Source of the DNA: Sphingomonas_O antarctica
GTDB lineage: Bacteria; Pseudomonadota; Alphaproteobacteria; Sphingomonadales; Sphingomonadaceae
Direction: 5' to 3'
Assembly: GCF_965137005.1 (NCBI RefSeq)
Contig: NZ_CBCRXM010000015.1
Location: 1 to 64,000 of the forward strand
Length of the DNA: 64,000 nucleotides
The notes under the pieces were generated by a model that did no database searches, was not told the DNA's origin, and saw only the letters and a list, made by a program, of their open reading frames with translations. Every line of letters begins with the position of its first letter. Positions within the stretch are counted from its first letter, which is position 1. Below, one piece after another: positions 25,979-34,352 of this stretch. The position numbers and the translations under genes were made by a program.

Positions 25979-26434
25979 CTATCTCGACGCATCGCCGCGC
26001 CGCGCCGCGACGGCGGCACACGTACCGCGCTTGATCCTCGCGATCTGGTCATCTCGAAACGCAGTGTCGAATAATGCTAGGATGGCGGCGGCGATGTCGG
26101 TCCCCTCGCTCTCCGAAACACCGATCAACCGAGCGCCGGCGCGCTCGATGTGCTTTTGGATGGCGGACGCATCGCCTGGATCACGGGCAATGCGATCCAT
26201 CGACTCGATCACGACATAGTCGATACCGCCCTCCTCGATGCGTCCAAGCAGGGCGCGCAACCCAAGACTTTCTTTCTGCTCGAGCTTTTTATTTCCGCTG
26301 CGCTTGTCGTCGAAGCCACCGACGACGGCCCAGCCGTTGCGTTCGCAATGTCCGCGGCATGAAGCGATCTGGTCAACGATCGTGCGCGCACTCGGCAAAC
26401 CGCTCGATGCGCGGGCGTAGATGAAAGCGTTCAT
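25979..26434 (-). CDS. short serine recombinase (resolvase domain only)
   Basis: 151 residues beginning MNAFIYARASSG, with catalytic Ser, TIVDQIASCRGHCERNGW, a GGIDYVVIESMDRIARDPGD motif and a C-terminal helix (DDQIARIKRGTCAAV). It covers only the catalytic domain; no DNA-binding HTH or recombinase domain follows before the stop. It has an AGGAG site and lies immediately upstream of the large recombinase, so the two are co-expressed and might act together. It may alternatively be a decayed paralogue. Confidence 0.75.
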   Translation of the reverse strand: MNAFIYARASSGLPSARTIVDQIASCRGHCERNGWAVVGGFDDKRSGNKKLEQKESLGLRALLGRIEEGGIDYVVIESMDRIARDPGDASAIQKHIERAGARLIGVSESEGTDIAAAILALFDTAFRDDQIARIKRGTCAAVAARRGDASR

Positions 26435-26436
26435 AG

Positions 26437-26823
26437 TTACTCCTGTTCCGGCCATGTCACTCGGTAAGGTTCCGACCCCATCGCCACGATCAGCGCCTGA
26501 CCTTGAAGCAGCGGATGCCCGTCCTCCGTCGCGATGATCCGCCAGCCGCGCCCGCGCCACGCTACATAATCGACGATCTCGTCGATCATATGGCCGATGC
26601 TGCCCATGAGGACGGTGTCGGGAAGCACATCGTCCAACTCGACGCGTAGCACTCCGAACCGCGTCTGGAGAAAGAGCGGTTTGATCCTGGCACAAAGCTC
26701 CAGCGAGTGGTCGACGATGTTGATATCCAGGTAGTCGCCACCCGGGCGATGAAACCGGTGATGGTGGAGCGGGTGCTTGCAAATTTGCATCGGCCGCAGA
26801 CCGGCCGGATAGTATCGTGGCAT
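26437..26823 (-). CDS. hypothetical protein upstream of recombinases
   Basis: 128 residues if started at 26823, five bases after the stop of the gene upstream. It has a His-rich N-terminal part (CKHPLHHHRFHRPGGDY), a beta strand (LDINIVDHSLELC), a PLFLQTRFGVLRVELDDVL stretch and an acidic C-terminus. No family recognised. It ends 2 bases before the short recombinase and looks like part of the same operon. GC content and codon use resemble those of the recombinases. Confidence 0.5.
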   Translation of the reverse strand: MPRYYPAGLRPMQICKHPLHHHRFHRPGGDYLDINIVDHSLELCARIKPLFLQTRFGVLRVELDDVLPDTVLMGSIGHMIDEIVDYVAWRGRGWRIIATEDGHPLLQGQALIVAMGSEPYRVTWPEQE

Positions 26824-26827
26824 ATTA

Positions 26828-27172
26828 CTATGGACTGCCGGCTTGCGCGGGCGATTCAACAAAATGGGGGCAGTGCGGCCAAAACTGCCCAGGCTTCATC
26901 AAAGCCATTGCGTCGTCCAGCGTAAGTGCCTCGATGGCGAGGAGCGAGGTCAACAGTGGCGACGTTGACCGGACGACCTCGCTGATCTCCGTGCGGAACA
27001 CCGTCATCAGGGCCGCCTCGCGCTCTTTCTCGATCTGGGCGGCGCCCGCACGGGCTTGGCGGCGTGCCTTTCGCACGCGGCGGCGATCCTCCTCGGTCGG
27101 TCCGTCGGAAACGGACGTCTGTTCGGGGAAGGCCGATAGGCTGGCAGAAGGTTTGACTGTTCTGAGCATCAC
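26828..27172 (-). CDS. hypothetical basic helical protein
   Basis: 114 residues. The middle is a long charged helix (EEDRRRVRKARRQARAGAAQ) continuing into AALMTVFRTEISEVVRS, then TLDDAMALMKPGQFWPHC. It may be a DNA-binding or coiled-coil accessory protein. Its stop is five bases from the next start, suggesting one operon with the recombinases. Unrecognised; the upstream 27173-27298 segment shows no convincing gene. Confidence 0.4.
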   Translation of the reverse strand: MMLRTVKPSASLSAFPEQTSVSDGPTEEDRRRVRKARRQARAGAAQIEKEREAALMTVFRTEISEVVRSTSPLLTSLLAIEALTLDDAMALMKPGQFWPHCPHFVESPAQAGSP

Positions 27173-27298
27173 TTCGATTGCCGATGGGCAGCAGCTGCCA
27201 ATGACGGCATGCCGCCTGAACGTGCGCCGGCGCCTTGCGCTCGCATAGGTCGAGCCGCTTCCCCGAACGGCGTACCTGCTTGGCCAAGCTCGGCGACA

Positions 27299-27493
27299 TC
27301 AGTCCGCGCCGTACACCGAGCGCAGACGGGCGCGGTCGCGTGCGACGTTCGCGCGAGCAAATGCCTTCACGAATTCGACGATTGCAGGGTCGGGATCGCT
27401 TGCAGGACCGGGCAGACTCACCCCAACGAACCCCACGCCGTTCTTGGCGGTGGATGGGTCTGCTGCGCGACCTTGATCCGTTGAAACTTTCAT
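27299..27493 (-). CDS. small hypothetical protein
   Basis: 64 residues starting MKVSTDQGRAADPS and ending in an amphipathic helix (PAIVEFVKAFARANVARD). The composition looks like coding rather than shadow sequence, and the strand fits the recombinase operon. No family recognised; the start lacks a strong ribosome site. Confidence 0.35.
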   Translation of the reverse strand: MKVSTDQGRAADPSTAKNGVGFVGVSLPGPASDPDPAIVEFVKAFARANVARDRARLRSVYGAD

Positions 27494-27582
27494 CCGTCAG
27501 CTTCTGACGGGATGGGTGCCATTCTAGCGATGTAAGTCCGACGCGACTGCAGGCGGGGGCTTCGACGACCGCAACGAGAGCT

Positions 27583-27981
27583 GTGAAGAAGAGACGGAAA
27601 GGGCTCTGGAGAAGTGATCCAGCTTGGGCTGGGGAAAAATTGAAGGCGCTCAAGATGATCATGATCTTCGTTCTGCTCGTCGGCTCGCTGGCGATCCTCA
27701 AGGCGCCGCTGCTGCTCGTCGATATCGCCGCGACCGTGATCGGCATGGTCATCGTTTGGCGCTGTCGCGTGCTGGGGAGTGAGCTAATCGCGCAGCGCGG
27801 CGCCACCCCGGCGTTCACCTCGTTCGACGCCCGGCCCACCCGCCGTCAGCGACGATTGATGGCGCGCTCGCTCGCCTGGTCGCTGCGACGAACCGAGATG
27901 GCGAGCCTTCTGCCGCTGGCCGATGCTCGTGCCGAGAGACTCGTGGTGGCGTGGGCCGCGCGCGCGGCCGAACAAGCGTGA
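27583..27981 (+). CDS. small membrane protein with basic tail
   Basis: 132 residues in the frame opened by GTG at 27583. Two hydrophobic segments (MIMIFVLLVGSLAILKAPLL and VDIAATVIGMVIVW) are followed by an arginine-rich cytosolic tail. It could start later, at an internal ATG near the first segment. It is convergent with the ThiF-like gene, 12 bases apart. No family recognised; it may belong to the Ubl locus or be unrelated. Confidence 0.4.
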   Translation: MKKRRKGLWRSDPAWAGEKLKALKMIMIFVLLVGSLAILKAPLLLVDIAATVIGMVIVWRCRVLGSELIAQRGATPAFTSFDARPTRRQRRLMARSLAWSLRRTEMASLLPLADARAERLVVAWAARAAEQA

Positions 27982-27993
27982 GGCCGGACATCG

Positions 27994-28749
27994 TCACCCA
28001 TCGACCTTCTCGGCCGGACGGTGGTCCTCGTTGAGCATATGGTTGCCATCGACCGCGAACGTCGCGTGGTACTCGCCTTCGAGGTCGAGGTAGAACCCGC
28101 GCAAGCGCTTCCAGCGCATCACCGCGAGTGCTGCGGCGAGCGCGTTCATGTCCGAAATCTGGATGTTGCTGCGATAAATCTCCGCGCCGCTCGTCTCGAT
28201 CGGGATGCGTCCACGGGCGGTCGTGTGGCCGCGCACCGAAGGCGTGCTCGTGGTGACGCGCACCATCCCCATCAACTGGTCGTCGACGAGGGTGAGCCCG
28301 ATGCCGGTGTCGATGAACGGGATGTCGCGCGACTGCAGCGCCGGGACGATCTCGGCGCGGGCCTCGACGCTGTCGACGCAGAGGAACGCGAAGTCGACCT
28401 CATCGAGCAACTTGAAATTGTCCGCGCCGAGGTGCGCCGCGTGCGCCTCGATGCACGCGTGCATCCGTCCATAGATGCGCGCGAAGTAATCGACCTTGAA
28501 CATGCCGGCGTTGACTTCGGCCTGCGATGCGGCGCCGGGCGCGCGAAACGCATTGTGCTGCTCCATCACATCGCCATCGATGAGGAGGATGCGCTCGACA
28601 GGCGTCTTGGCGACGAGGTCGAGGATGTACGAGCCGTTGCCGCCACAGCCGATGATGGCGATCGTGCCGCCGGCGAGACGCGCCGACACCGCGTCGATCC
28701 CGGCGCGCGGGGTCGCGGTATCGGTGTAAACGAACGGGGATGCCGACAT
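27994..28749 (-). CDS. E1/ThiF-like adenylyltransferase
   Basis: 251 residues with the ubiquitin-activating adenylation fold: IAIIGCGGNGSYILDL (ATP loop), LLIDGDVMEQHNAFR (Asp and the Asn/Arg pair), FAFLCVDSVEARAEI and FIDTGIGL. The late YRSNIQISDMNALAAALAV..RLRGFY stretch is typical of ThiF proteins encoded next to bacterial ubiquitin-like proteins. It would adenylate the C-terminus of the Ubl. No cysteine is present in the usual crossover loop, so thioester transfer may be absent or may use another residue. It is the last gene of the AAA-Ubl-E1 operon, 11 bases after the Ubl. Confidence 0.85.
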   Translation of the reverse strand: MSASPFVYTDTATPRAGIDAVSARLAGGTIAIIGCGGNGSYILDLVAKTPVERILLIDGDVMEQHNAFRAPGAASQAEVNAGMFKVDYFARIYGRMHACIEAHAAHLGADNFKLLDEVDFAFLCVDSVEARAEIVPALQSRDIPFIDTGIGLTLVDDQLMGMVRVTTSTPSVRGHTTARGRIPIETSGAEIYRSNIQISDMNALAAALAVMRWKRLRGFYLDLEGEYHATFAVDGNHMLNEDHRPAEKVDG

Positions 28750-28760
28750 GGTTGCGCCTC

Positions 28761-29165
28761 TCAGCTCAAAACGGTGACGTTGGCGTTTATCAGCATGCCA
28801 TCGGCCACGGGAACCACGTCGCCGGGAGAGAGCGAACCGGCGGGCCGCACCGTCGCCCCGCGGCGGTAGGTGACCGTCGCCGTCGACCAGGGCCGGTCGA
28901 GATCGGGATAGGCGAGCGCCAGGATCTGCTCGAACGTCGCGAGGCCACCGCGTAAGCCGAGCCAGCGCCCGTTGACGCAGACGAGCGTACGGCCGGCATC
29001 GAGGTTGGCGGGGCGCGCGCTGCTGCGTTCGTGCTCGCCGACCAGATAATAGGGCGCGCGATGGGCGGCGGGCGTCGCCGCGGGCGGATCGACGTCGTGC
29101 TGGAGCAGTGCGGCCGGCACCGCAGCGCCGTCGCCGAGGGTCTTGGTTGTGAGCGTCGTCATCAT
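28761..29165 (-). CDS. ubiquitin-like (beta-grasp) protein
   Basis: 134 residues. A flexible Ala/Pro-rich N-terminal half leads to a beta-grasp-like C-terminal domain: TLVCVNGRWLGL, TFEQILALAYP, STATVTYRRGA, GSLSPGDVVPVADGM, INANVTVLS. The order of strands, the single helix and the GDxVxVxDGM turn resemble bacterial multi-ubiquitin-type proteins found beside ThiF genes. The C-terminus ends in serine, not diglycine. It has AGGAG before a double ATG. It is probably the substrate of the adjacent E1-like enzyme; the modified target is unknown. Confidence 0.7.
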   Translation of the reverse strand: MMTTLTTKTLGDGAAVPAALLQHDVDPPAATPAAHRAPYYLVGEHERSSARPANLDAGRTLVCVNGRWLGLRGGLATFEQILALAYPDLDRPWSTATVTYRRGATVRPAGSLSPGDVVPVADGMLINANVTVLS

Positions 29166-29176
29166 CAGTCTCCTTC

Positions 29177-30070
29177 TCAGTAGGGATCGAGGTCGGCGGT
29201 GGCGTGCCGCTCGGTGGCGAAGTCGTATTGCGCCTGGATCACGGCGCTGCGCAGATCCGCATAGGCCTTCGCGGGGGTAGTGAGCCCGCGCCAGTCGATG
29301 CGATCGACGATGTCGTGCCAGACGACCGCGGGGTCGTTGCGGGCAAGACCCAGATCGGCGAGCACCTCGATCAGGAGCGAAAGCGCGATCGTGGTGTCAG
29401 GCACGACATTCTTCTGCCGCATGGGGACAACCCGCAGGCGGTCGGCCAGCGGCAAGGGGAGGTTGGACGGGTCCGAGCACTGGATGAACCAGCTTACCTC
29501 GCCCAAGTCGACGCTGGTCGCGATCCTGTCTTCGCGCCACGCTCGCCCGAGCATCGGGTCGACCATCGCGACCAGTGCCATTGCCGCGTCGGCATTGTGC
29601 TCGGCACCGGCCACCGTGACGACCGGATTGGCGCACCGCGTCGCGGCCATCGCGGTGACGACCGGCGACACCCACAGGGCTTCGTTGATCCCGCCCGATG
29701 CCGATACATTCATCGCGATGACGGGATCGGACAGGTTTAGGATCACATGCGTCACGGCCGCGGCAGATGCGAGCATCCGTGCAGCGTGCGTCCGCCCGCA
29801 GCCGGCACGTCCAACCAATGCCGTCGCGGGCATCTTGAACCACGGTCGCTCCGCCGCGAGAAGGTCGTCACAGGCGTCGGCGACCGCATCGACGAAATCG
29901 CGTTGCCAGCCATGCCCGAGGTCGAACGCGATGCCGCCAGGGCCAAGGCGATCACCGCCCATCAGCGCGAACGGCTCCCCAAGCCCGAGCGGGGGTGTGG
30001 ACGCGGCCATCGAGTGGCCGACGATCATCGCCGGGGTCGCGGGCTGGAATGGAGCGGGGAGCGTGTTCAC
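29177..30070 (-). CDS. Lon-like AAA+ ATPase without protease domain
   Basis: 297 residues from the GTG at 30070, which overlaps the upstream stop. Walker A is ALVGRAGCGRTHAARML. The segment that should be Walker B reads NPVVTVAGAEHN, lacking the usual Asp-Glu. VDLGEVSWFIQCSDPSNLPL (sensor 1 region) and PLADRLRVVPM (arginine finger region) fit Lon-type AAA+ modules. There is no catalytic Ser-Lys protease domain. It may remodel or unfold partners of the Ubl system; hydrolysis could be impaired. Confidence 0.72.
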   Translation of the reverse strand: MNTLPAPFQPATPAMIVGHSMAASTPPLGLGEPFALMGGDRLGPGGIAFDLGHGWQRDFVDAVADACDDLLAAERPWFKMPATALVGRAGCGRTHAARMLASAAAVTHVILNLSDPVIAMNVSASGGINEALWVSPVVTAMAATRCANPVVTVAGAEHNADAAMALVAMVDPMLGRAWREDRIATSVDLGEVSWFIQCSDPSNLPLPLADRLRVVPMRQKNVVPDTTIALSLLIEVLADLGLARNDPAVVWHDIVDRIDWRGLTTPAKAYADLRSAVIQAQYDFATERHATADLDPY

Positions 30071-30342
30071 TCGCCCCTCCACATGCGCAGCGGCCTTAGG
30101 CCGCCTGCAACGCGACCCTCCTTCTTCAGCCGCGCCTCGGTCTCGAACATCTCGTCGACCAGCCGCTTCTCCAGGGCATGGTCGCCGTTCGCCGCGGCAT
30201 AGGCCAAATATTCGCGGAAAAGTGGCTTCTGCCAACGTAGCCAGTCGCACATCCGGTCGCGCTCGCTGCGGCCATCGAACTGCCGCGCTTCGATCTGCTC
30301 GCCGCCGGCACGGTCGACCGCCGCCAGCGCTGGACGCTCCAT
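30067..30342 (-). pseudogene. hypothetical helical protein, probably 5' truncated at island edge
   Basis: The C-terminal part reads RDRMCDWLRWQKPLFREYLA, DHALEKRLVDEMFETEARLKK and GLRPLRMWRGE, a plausible helical protein translated just ahead of the AAA+ gene (GTGA overlap). Upstream of about 30245 the same DNA is better explained as LysR coding sequence on the plus strand, so the apparent ATG at 30342 is probably antisense. The gene is then cut at the island border. Confidence 0.5.
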
Positions 30343-30640
30343 GCCGACGATCAGGCGATAACCGTCGAATTCAGTCCCAAGCTGATCTGCAACGACCTGT
30401 TGCTGCTGCGCGATGCGGCGGTCAGCGAGCTCGGCATCGCCAGCCTGCCCGCGTTCCTGTGCAAGCACGATCTCGCCGCTGGGCGTTTGCTCGAGGTCCT
30501 GCCCGGCTGGCAGACTCCCGAGCTCAATTTTTTTGCGCTATTCGCGGAGCCGCGCGAAATGCCCGTGCGCGTCCGCTCGCTGGTCGATTTCCTCGTCGAG
30601 AATTTGCGTTCCAATCTCAGTTGGGAGATTCACGGACGTT
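30245..30640 (+). pseudogene. LysR-family regulator, C-terminal part only
   Basis: A plus-strand frame reads ELPRFDLLAAGTVDRRQRWT, VEFSPKLICNDLLLLRDAAV, GIASLPAFLCKHDLAAGRLL and RVRSLVDFLVENLRSNLSWE, the effector-binding end of a LysR protein. The DNA-binding half is absent and the frame has no proper stop after about 30640. It lies directly before glycerate kinase, so it was probably the original local regulator, broken when the neighbouring island joined here. Confidence 0.72.
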
Positions 30641-30655
30641 GCGCCCAGCGGAACA

Positions 30656-32050
30656 ATGCGTCCCGCAATTCGCGGCTTGGCGGCGCGCGCCGGCCGCGTC
30701 AGCCTTGCGTCCGACCCGGCAAAGGCCGGCGGGGAGGATCTGATCGCCGACATTGCTGCATCGACCAGCCGTGCTGCCAGCCGCCCTGTACGCGACGATC
30801 TGCGCACGCTGTTCGACACCGCCGTGCACGCGGTCTCGGCCGAGGTCGCGATGCCGCGGACATTGCCGATTTCGGCGCACGGCCGCACCGTTGTCATTGC
30901 TGTGGGCAAGGCCGCAGCGGCGATGATGCGCGTCGCGCAGGCACGCGCCGCTAGACCGCTCGAAGGCCTCATCGTCACGCGCTACGGCCATTTGCCGCCG
31001 CAGGGCACCGCTGGGCCGGGCGTCGAGGTGATCGAGGCCGGACACCCCTACCCCGACGAACGCAGCGTTACCGCCGCTGCGCAGGTGCTTGACATGGCGC
31101 GCGGCCTCGACGCGGGCGATCGGCTGTTGCTGCTGCTGTCGGGCGGCGGCTCTGCGCTTCTCGCCGCGCCCGCACCCGGCCTGACGCTCGACGACAAACA
31201 GGGCGTTACCCGCGCCTTGCTGCAATCGGGCGCGACGATCGCCGAAATCAACTGCGTGCGAAAGCACCTCTCGGCAATCAAGGGCGGTCGCCTCGCGGTC
31301 GCCGCCGGCCCGGCGCAAGTCACTACCTGGATCATCAGCGACGTGCCCGGCGACGATCCGTCCTACGTCTCCTCCGGGCCGACGGTGGCGGACACCACCA
31401 GCCTCGCCGAAGCGCGTGAAATCATCGCTGAGTACGGCGTCCAGGTCTCCCCTCAAGTTGCCGCCGCCCTCGCCAATCCAGCCAACGAAACGCCCGAGGC
31501 CGACACGCTCGGCCTCGCCGGTGTCGAAACGCGCGTCATCGCCCGCGCGCGCGACGGGCTTGTCGCCGCCGGGGCCAAAGCCGCGGAACTTGGCTATCAG
31601 GTCATGGATCTGGGCGACCAACTCCAGGCCGAAGCGCGTCACCTCGGCGCCAGCCATGCCGCGCTCGCTCGCCGCCTTGCTAAGGACGGTAGGCCCCGCG
31701 CCATCCTTTCGGGCGGCGAAACCACCGTCACGGTCACCAACAAATCGGGCCGCGGCGGGCGCAATCTCGAATATCTGCTTGGCCTGGCCATTGCTCTTGA
31801 CGGGGCGCCGGGCATCTCCGCCCTCGCATGCGACACTGATGGCATCGACGGCACTGAGGACGCGGCAGGCGCTATCGTTACGCCCGACACGATTGCCCGC
31901 GCCAAAGCCGCCGGTCTCGATCCGCAACGCCATCTCGACCGCAACGACGCCTATCTCTTTTTCGAAGAGCTTGACGATCTCGTCGTTACCGGCCCGACGC
32001 TGACCAACGTCAACGATTTCCGCGCCATCCTGATCGGATCCGATGAATGA
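30656..32050 (+). CDS. glycerate 2-kinase / MOFRL-family
   Basis: Phosphorylates D-glycerate to 2-phosphoglycerate (GckA/TtuD family, sometimes named hydroxypyruvate reductase). Visible motifs are VVIAVGKAAAAMM, LPPQGTAGPGVEVIEAGHPYPDE (read in pieces), LLLLSGGGSALL, CVRKHLSAIKGGRLA and the C-terminal SGRGGRNLEYLLGLA with CDTDGIDG. ATG at 30656 leaves about 45 extra N-terminal residues compared with the usual family start near RDDLRTLFD; no better start is seen. Its stop overlaps the next ATG. It feeds a three-carbon product of this operon into glycolysis. Confidence 0.85.
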   Translation: MRPAIRGLAARAGRVSLASDPAKAGGEDLIADIAASTSRAASRPVRDDLRTLFDTAVHAVSAEVAMPRTLPISAHGRTVVIAVGKAAAAMMRVAQARAARPLEGLIVTRYGHLPPQGTAGPGVEVIEAGHPYPDERSVTAAAQVLDMARGLDAGDRLLLLLSGGGSALLAAPAPGLTLDDKQGVTRALLQSGATIAEINCVRKHLSAIKGGRLAVAAGPAQVTTWIISDVPGDDPSYVSSGPTVADTTSLAEAREIIAEYGVQVSPQVAAALANPANETPEADTLGLAGVETRVIARARDGLVAAGAKAAELGYQVMDLGDQLQAEARHLGASHAALARRLAKDGRPRAILSGGETTVTVTNKSGRGGRNLEYLLGLAIALDGAPGISALACDTDGIDGTEDAAGAIVTPDTIARAKAAGLDPQRHLDRNDAYLFFEELDDLVVTGPTLTNVNDFRAILIGSDE

Positions 32051-33120
32051 ACGATGCGCTATTCGACAGATTTTATGGTTGCCTGATTGGTGGCGCAATC
32101 GGCGATGCGATGGGCGCCCCGACCGAGGATTGGCATTACACCGACATTCGTGACAAATTCGGCCCGATCGACTCGTTTCATCCCCAGCCTGCGCGCAAGC
32201 GGGACGGCAAGCCGGGCCAGATCACCGACGACACCACGCTGCGCCACTATATGTGCCTCGCGATCATTAGGAAGGGCGGCCGCATTACGCCCGACGACTA
32301 TGCGCAGGTCTGGCTTAGCGACCTTAATCCTGATCGCTTGTTCGTTACCGAACGCATCGTCCTGCACAAGCTGCAATTGGGCATGAGCCCGTGGGACAGC
32401 GGCCGCGGGCAGCCGCTCGCCGACGCCGCGATCATGGCGGTTGCCCCCATCGGCCTGATCAACGCGGGGAATCCGGCGCAAGCCCAACAGGACGGCTTTC
32501 TCATCTCCAGCGTGCATCAGGACGGGATCGAACGCGACGCTGCCGCCTGCATCGCAGCCGCATTCGCCGCCGCCTTCGAACCCGGCGCCACCGCTACTTC
32601 GATGCTGGATCGCGCCGCCGAACACGGCAATTTCGACACCCGTCGTCTGATCCAAATCGGCCGCGAACTCGCGGCGACGACCGGCAGCGTCGACCGGTTC
32701 ATCGAGCAATTTTATCTGCGCTATCTCGACCGCTCCTTCCCCCGGCCCGCCGATCACAAGTGGGACGCCGAACGCTCGGTCAGCCCGACCAGCCGGGAGG
32801 TTTTGCCAATCGTCGCCGGCCTGTTCGAATTGTGTGGCGGCGAACCCAACGATTGCATTACGGCGGGCGCAAGCGTCGGGCGCGATGCCGACACAATCTG
32901 TACCGTGCTCGGCGGCCTGGGCGGCGCGCTGCACGGCGCGGGCGCCATCCGGCCGGATTGGATCGAGGCCAGCGAGGAGGCGAACGTAGGTTTCTTCGAC
33001 GAAGTGGAGCCAGGCGAAACCTTCCGCTCGACTGCGATGAAGCTGGTCGGCGCGCTCGAAGCGGAGCGAATCCAGGTCCGAGCGCGACTGACCCGCCTCG
33101 ATACGTTGGTGGCGGCATGA
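32047..33120 (+). CDS. ADP-ribosylglycohydrolase-fold protein
   Basis: 357 residues with the dinuclear-metal pattern of the family: GAIGDAMGAPTE near the start, QITDDTTL (Thr-Asp-Asp metal ligands) and VGRDADTICTVLGGLGGALHG near the C-terminus. Classic members remove ADP-ribose from proteins, but relatives in sugar operons are thought to cleave other N- or O-glycosidic bonds. Its place between glycerate kinase and a transporter, with ATGA overlaps on both sides, favours a catabolic role here. Substrate unknown. Confidence 0.82.
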   Translation: MNDALFDRFYGCLIGGAIGDAMGAPTEDWHYTDIRDKFGPIDSFHPQPARKRDGKPGQITDDTTLRHYMCLAIIRKGGRITPDDYAQVWLSDLNPDRLFVTERIVLHKLQLGMSPWDSGRGQPLADAAIMAVAPIGLINAGNPAQAQQDGFLISSVHQDGIERDAAACIAAAFAAAFEPGATATSMLDRAAEHGNFDTRRLIQIGRELAATTGSVDRFIEQFYLRYLDRSFPRPADHKWDAERSVSPTSREVLPIVAGLFELCGGEPNDCITAGASVGRDADTICTVLGGLGGALHGAGAIRPDWIEASEEANVGFFDEVEPGETFRSTAMKLVGALEAERIQVRARLTRLDTLVAA

Positions 33121-34352
33121 CTGACCGCGCGATCAGTGGCCGCTACCCCTGGTTGCTCATCGGCCTGCTCTGGGTTGTTGCTTTCCTCAACGCTGCGGAC
33201 CGCAACATTCTTCTCGCTGTCCTTCCCGACCTCAAGGCCGAGTTCGGTCTGACCAACAACCAACTCGCCTTGCTCGGCTCGGTGTTTTTCTGGATCTATG
33301 CTGTCGGCGCGTTTCTCGCGGGGCGGCTGGGTGACAGTGTGCGCCGCAGCCGCGTGATCATCCTCGGCCTCATTTTTTGGAGCATTGCCACCGGGGCCTC
33401 GAGCCTCGCCAATGGTTTCGCCCTCCTCCTCGCCATGCGTGGCATCGTCGCGGTGGGGGAGAGCGCCTATTACCCCACCGCCACCGCGCTGATCGGAGAC
33501 TGGCACAAGCCGACGATGCGTAGCCGCGCGCTGTCGCTGCACCAGACCGCAGTGTTCGCGGGCGCCGGTCTGGGCGCGGTCGCCACCGGCTACGTCGCCG
33601 ACGCGCTTAGCTGGCACGCGCCGTTCGTAATCTTCGGCGGTATCGGCTTGATCCACGCCATCGTGTTGTGGTCGATGCTCAAGGACGCGCCGATCAAGCA
33701 CACCGCCGCCGAAGCCGGCAAGCCTGCCGAACCCATCGGTATCGTCCTCGGCATCCCGCCGGCGTTGATGCTCTGCGTCGTCTTCGCGCTGGCCACCGGC
33801 GCGTCCACCGGTGTCACCTTCTGGGCCCCCTATTTCGTTAAGGAACAGCTGGGCTTGAACTTGGCCAATTCGGCTTGGGTCGGCTCCGCGACGATCAACA
33901 TCGCGGGGTTCCTGTCGGTGCCGCTCGGGGGCCTGCTGGCCGATACCCTCGCCAAGCGCAGCCCGATCGGCCGCTTCACTACCCTCGCCATCGGCCTCGG
34001 CCTGGCCGGCATCCTCCTGTTGCCGCTGCTCGGCGCCAAGACCGCCACCGAAATCGGCGTGGTCCTCGTCGCGACCAGTGTCGCCAAGGGGCTGTTCGAC
34101 GGATGCATTTACGCCGCGATGCAGGATGTCGTCCCACCGCACGCGCGGGCTACCGCGGTCGGCATGATGACTATGATTGGCTTTTTCGGCGCGGGCATTA
34201 CGCCGCTGATGGTTTCAGCGATCGCCGATGCCGCGGGCATGGGCGCCGGCATCGCCGCGATGGCGGCGCTTTACTTCATCGCCGTGGCCGTTCTGTTCCT
34301 CGGTCGCCCCTCCAGCCGCAAGGCGGTGCTTGCCAATGCGGTCCCGGTATGA
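33117..34352 (+). CDS. MFS transporter
   Basis: 411 residues and about twelve hydrophobic segments. The loop-2 motif GRLGDSVRRSRVI and GESAYYPTATALIGDWHKP resemble anion/hexuronate-type major facilitator carriers. It probably imports the substrate of this operon, or a breakdown product, across the inner membrane. The ATG at 33117 overlaps the upstream stop; the next gene overlaps by ATGA. Confidence 0.85.
   Translation: MTDRAISGRYPWLLIGLLWVVAFLNAADRNILLAVLPDLKAEFGLTNNQLALLGSVFFWIYAVGAFLAGRLGDSVRRSRVIILGLIFWSIATGASSLANGFALLLAMRGIVAVGESAYYPTATALIGDWHKPTMRSRALSLHQTAVFAGAGLGAVATGYVADALSWHAPFVIFGGIGLIHAIVLWSMLKDAPIKHTAAEAGKPAEPIGIVLGIPPALMLCVVFALATGASTGVTFWAPYFVKEQLGLNLANSAWVGSATINIAGFLSVPLGGLLADTLAKRSPIGRFTTLAIGLGLAGILLLPLLGAKTATEIGVVLVATSVAKGLFDGCIYAAMQDVVPPHARATAVGMMTMIGFFGAGITPLMVSAIADAAGMGAGIAAMAALYFIAVAVLFLGRPSSRKAVLANAVPV

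Noticed and set aside
27994..29165. CBASS or PRTRC system
   Set aside because: A ThiF-like gene is present, but no nucleotidyltransferase, no effector, and no ParB or other PRTRC genes are seen nearby.
32754..34142. 462-codon minus-strand frame
   Set aside because: Shadow of the ADP-ribosylglycohydrolase-like and MFS genes; composition is acidic-repetitive without motifs.
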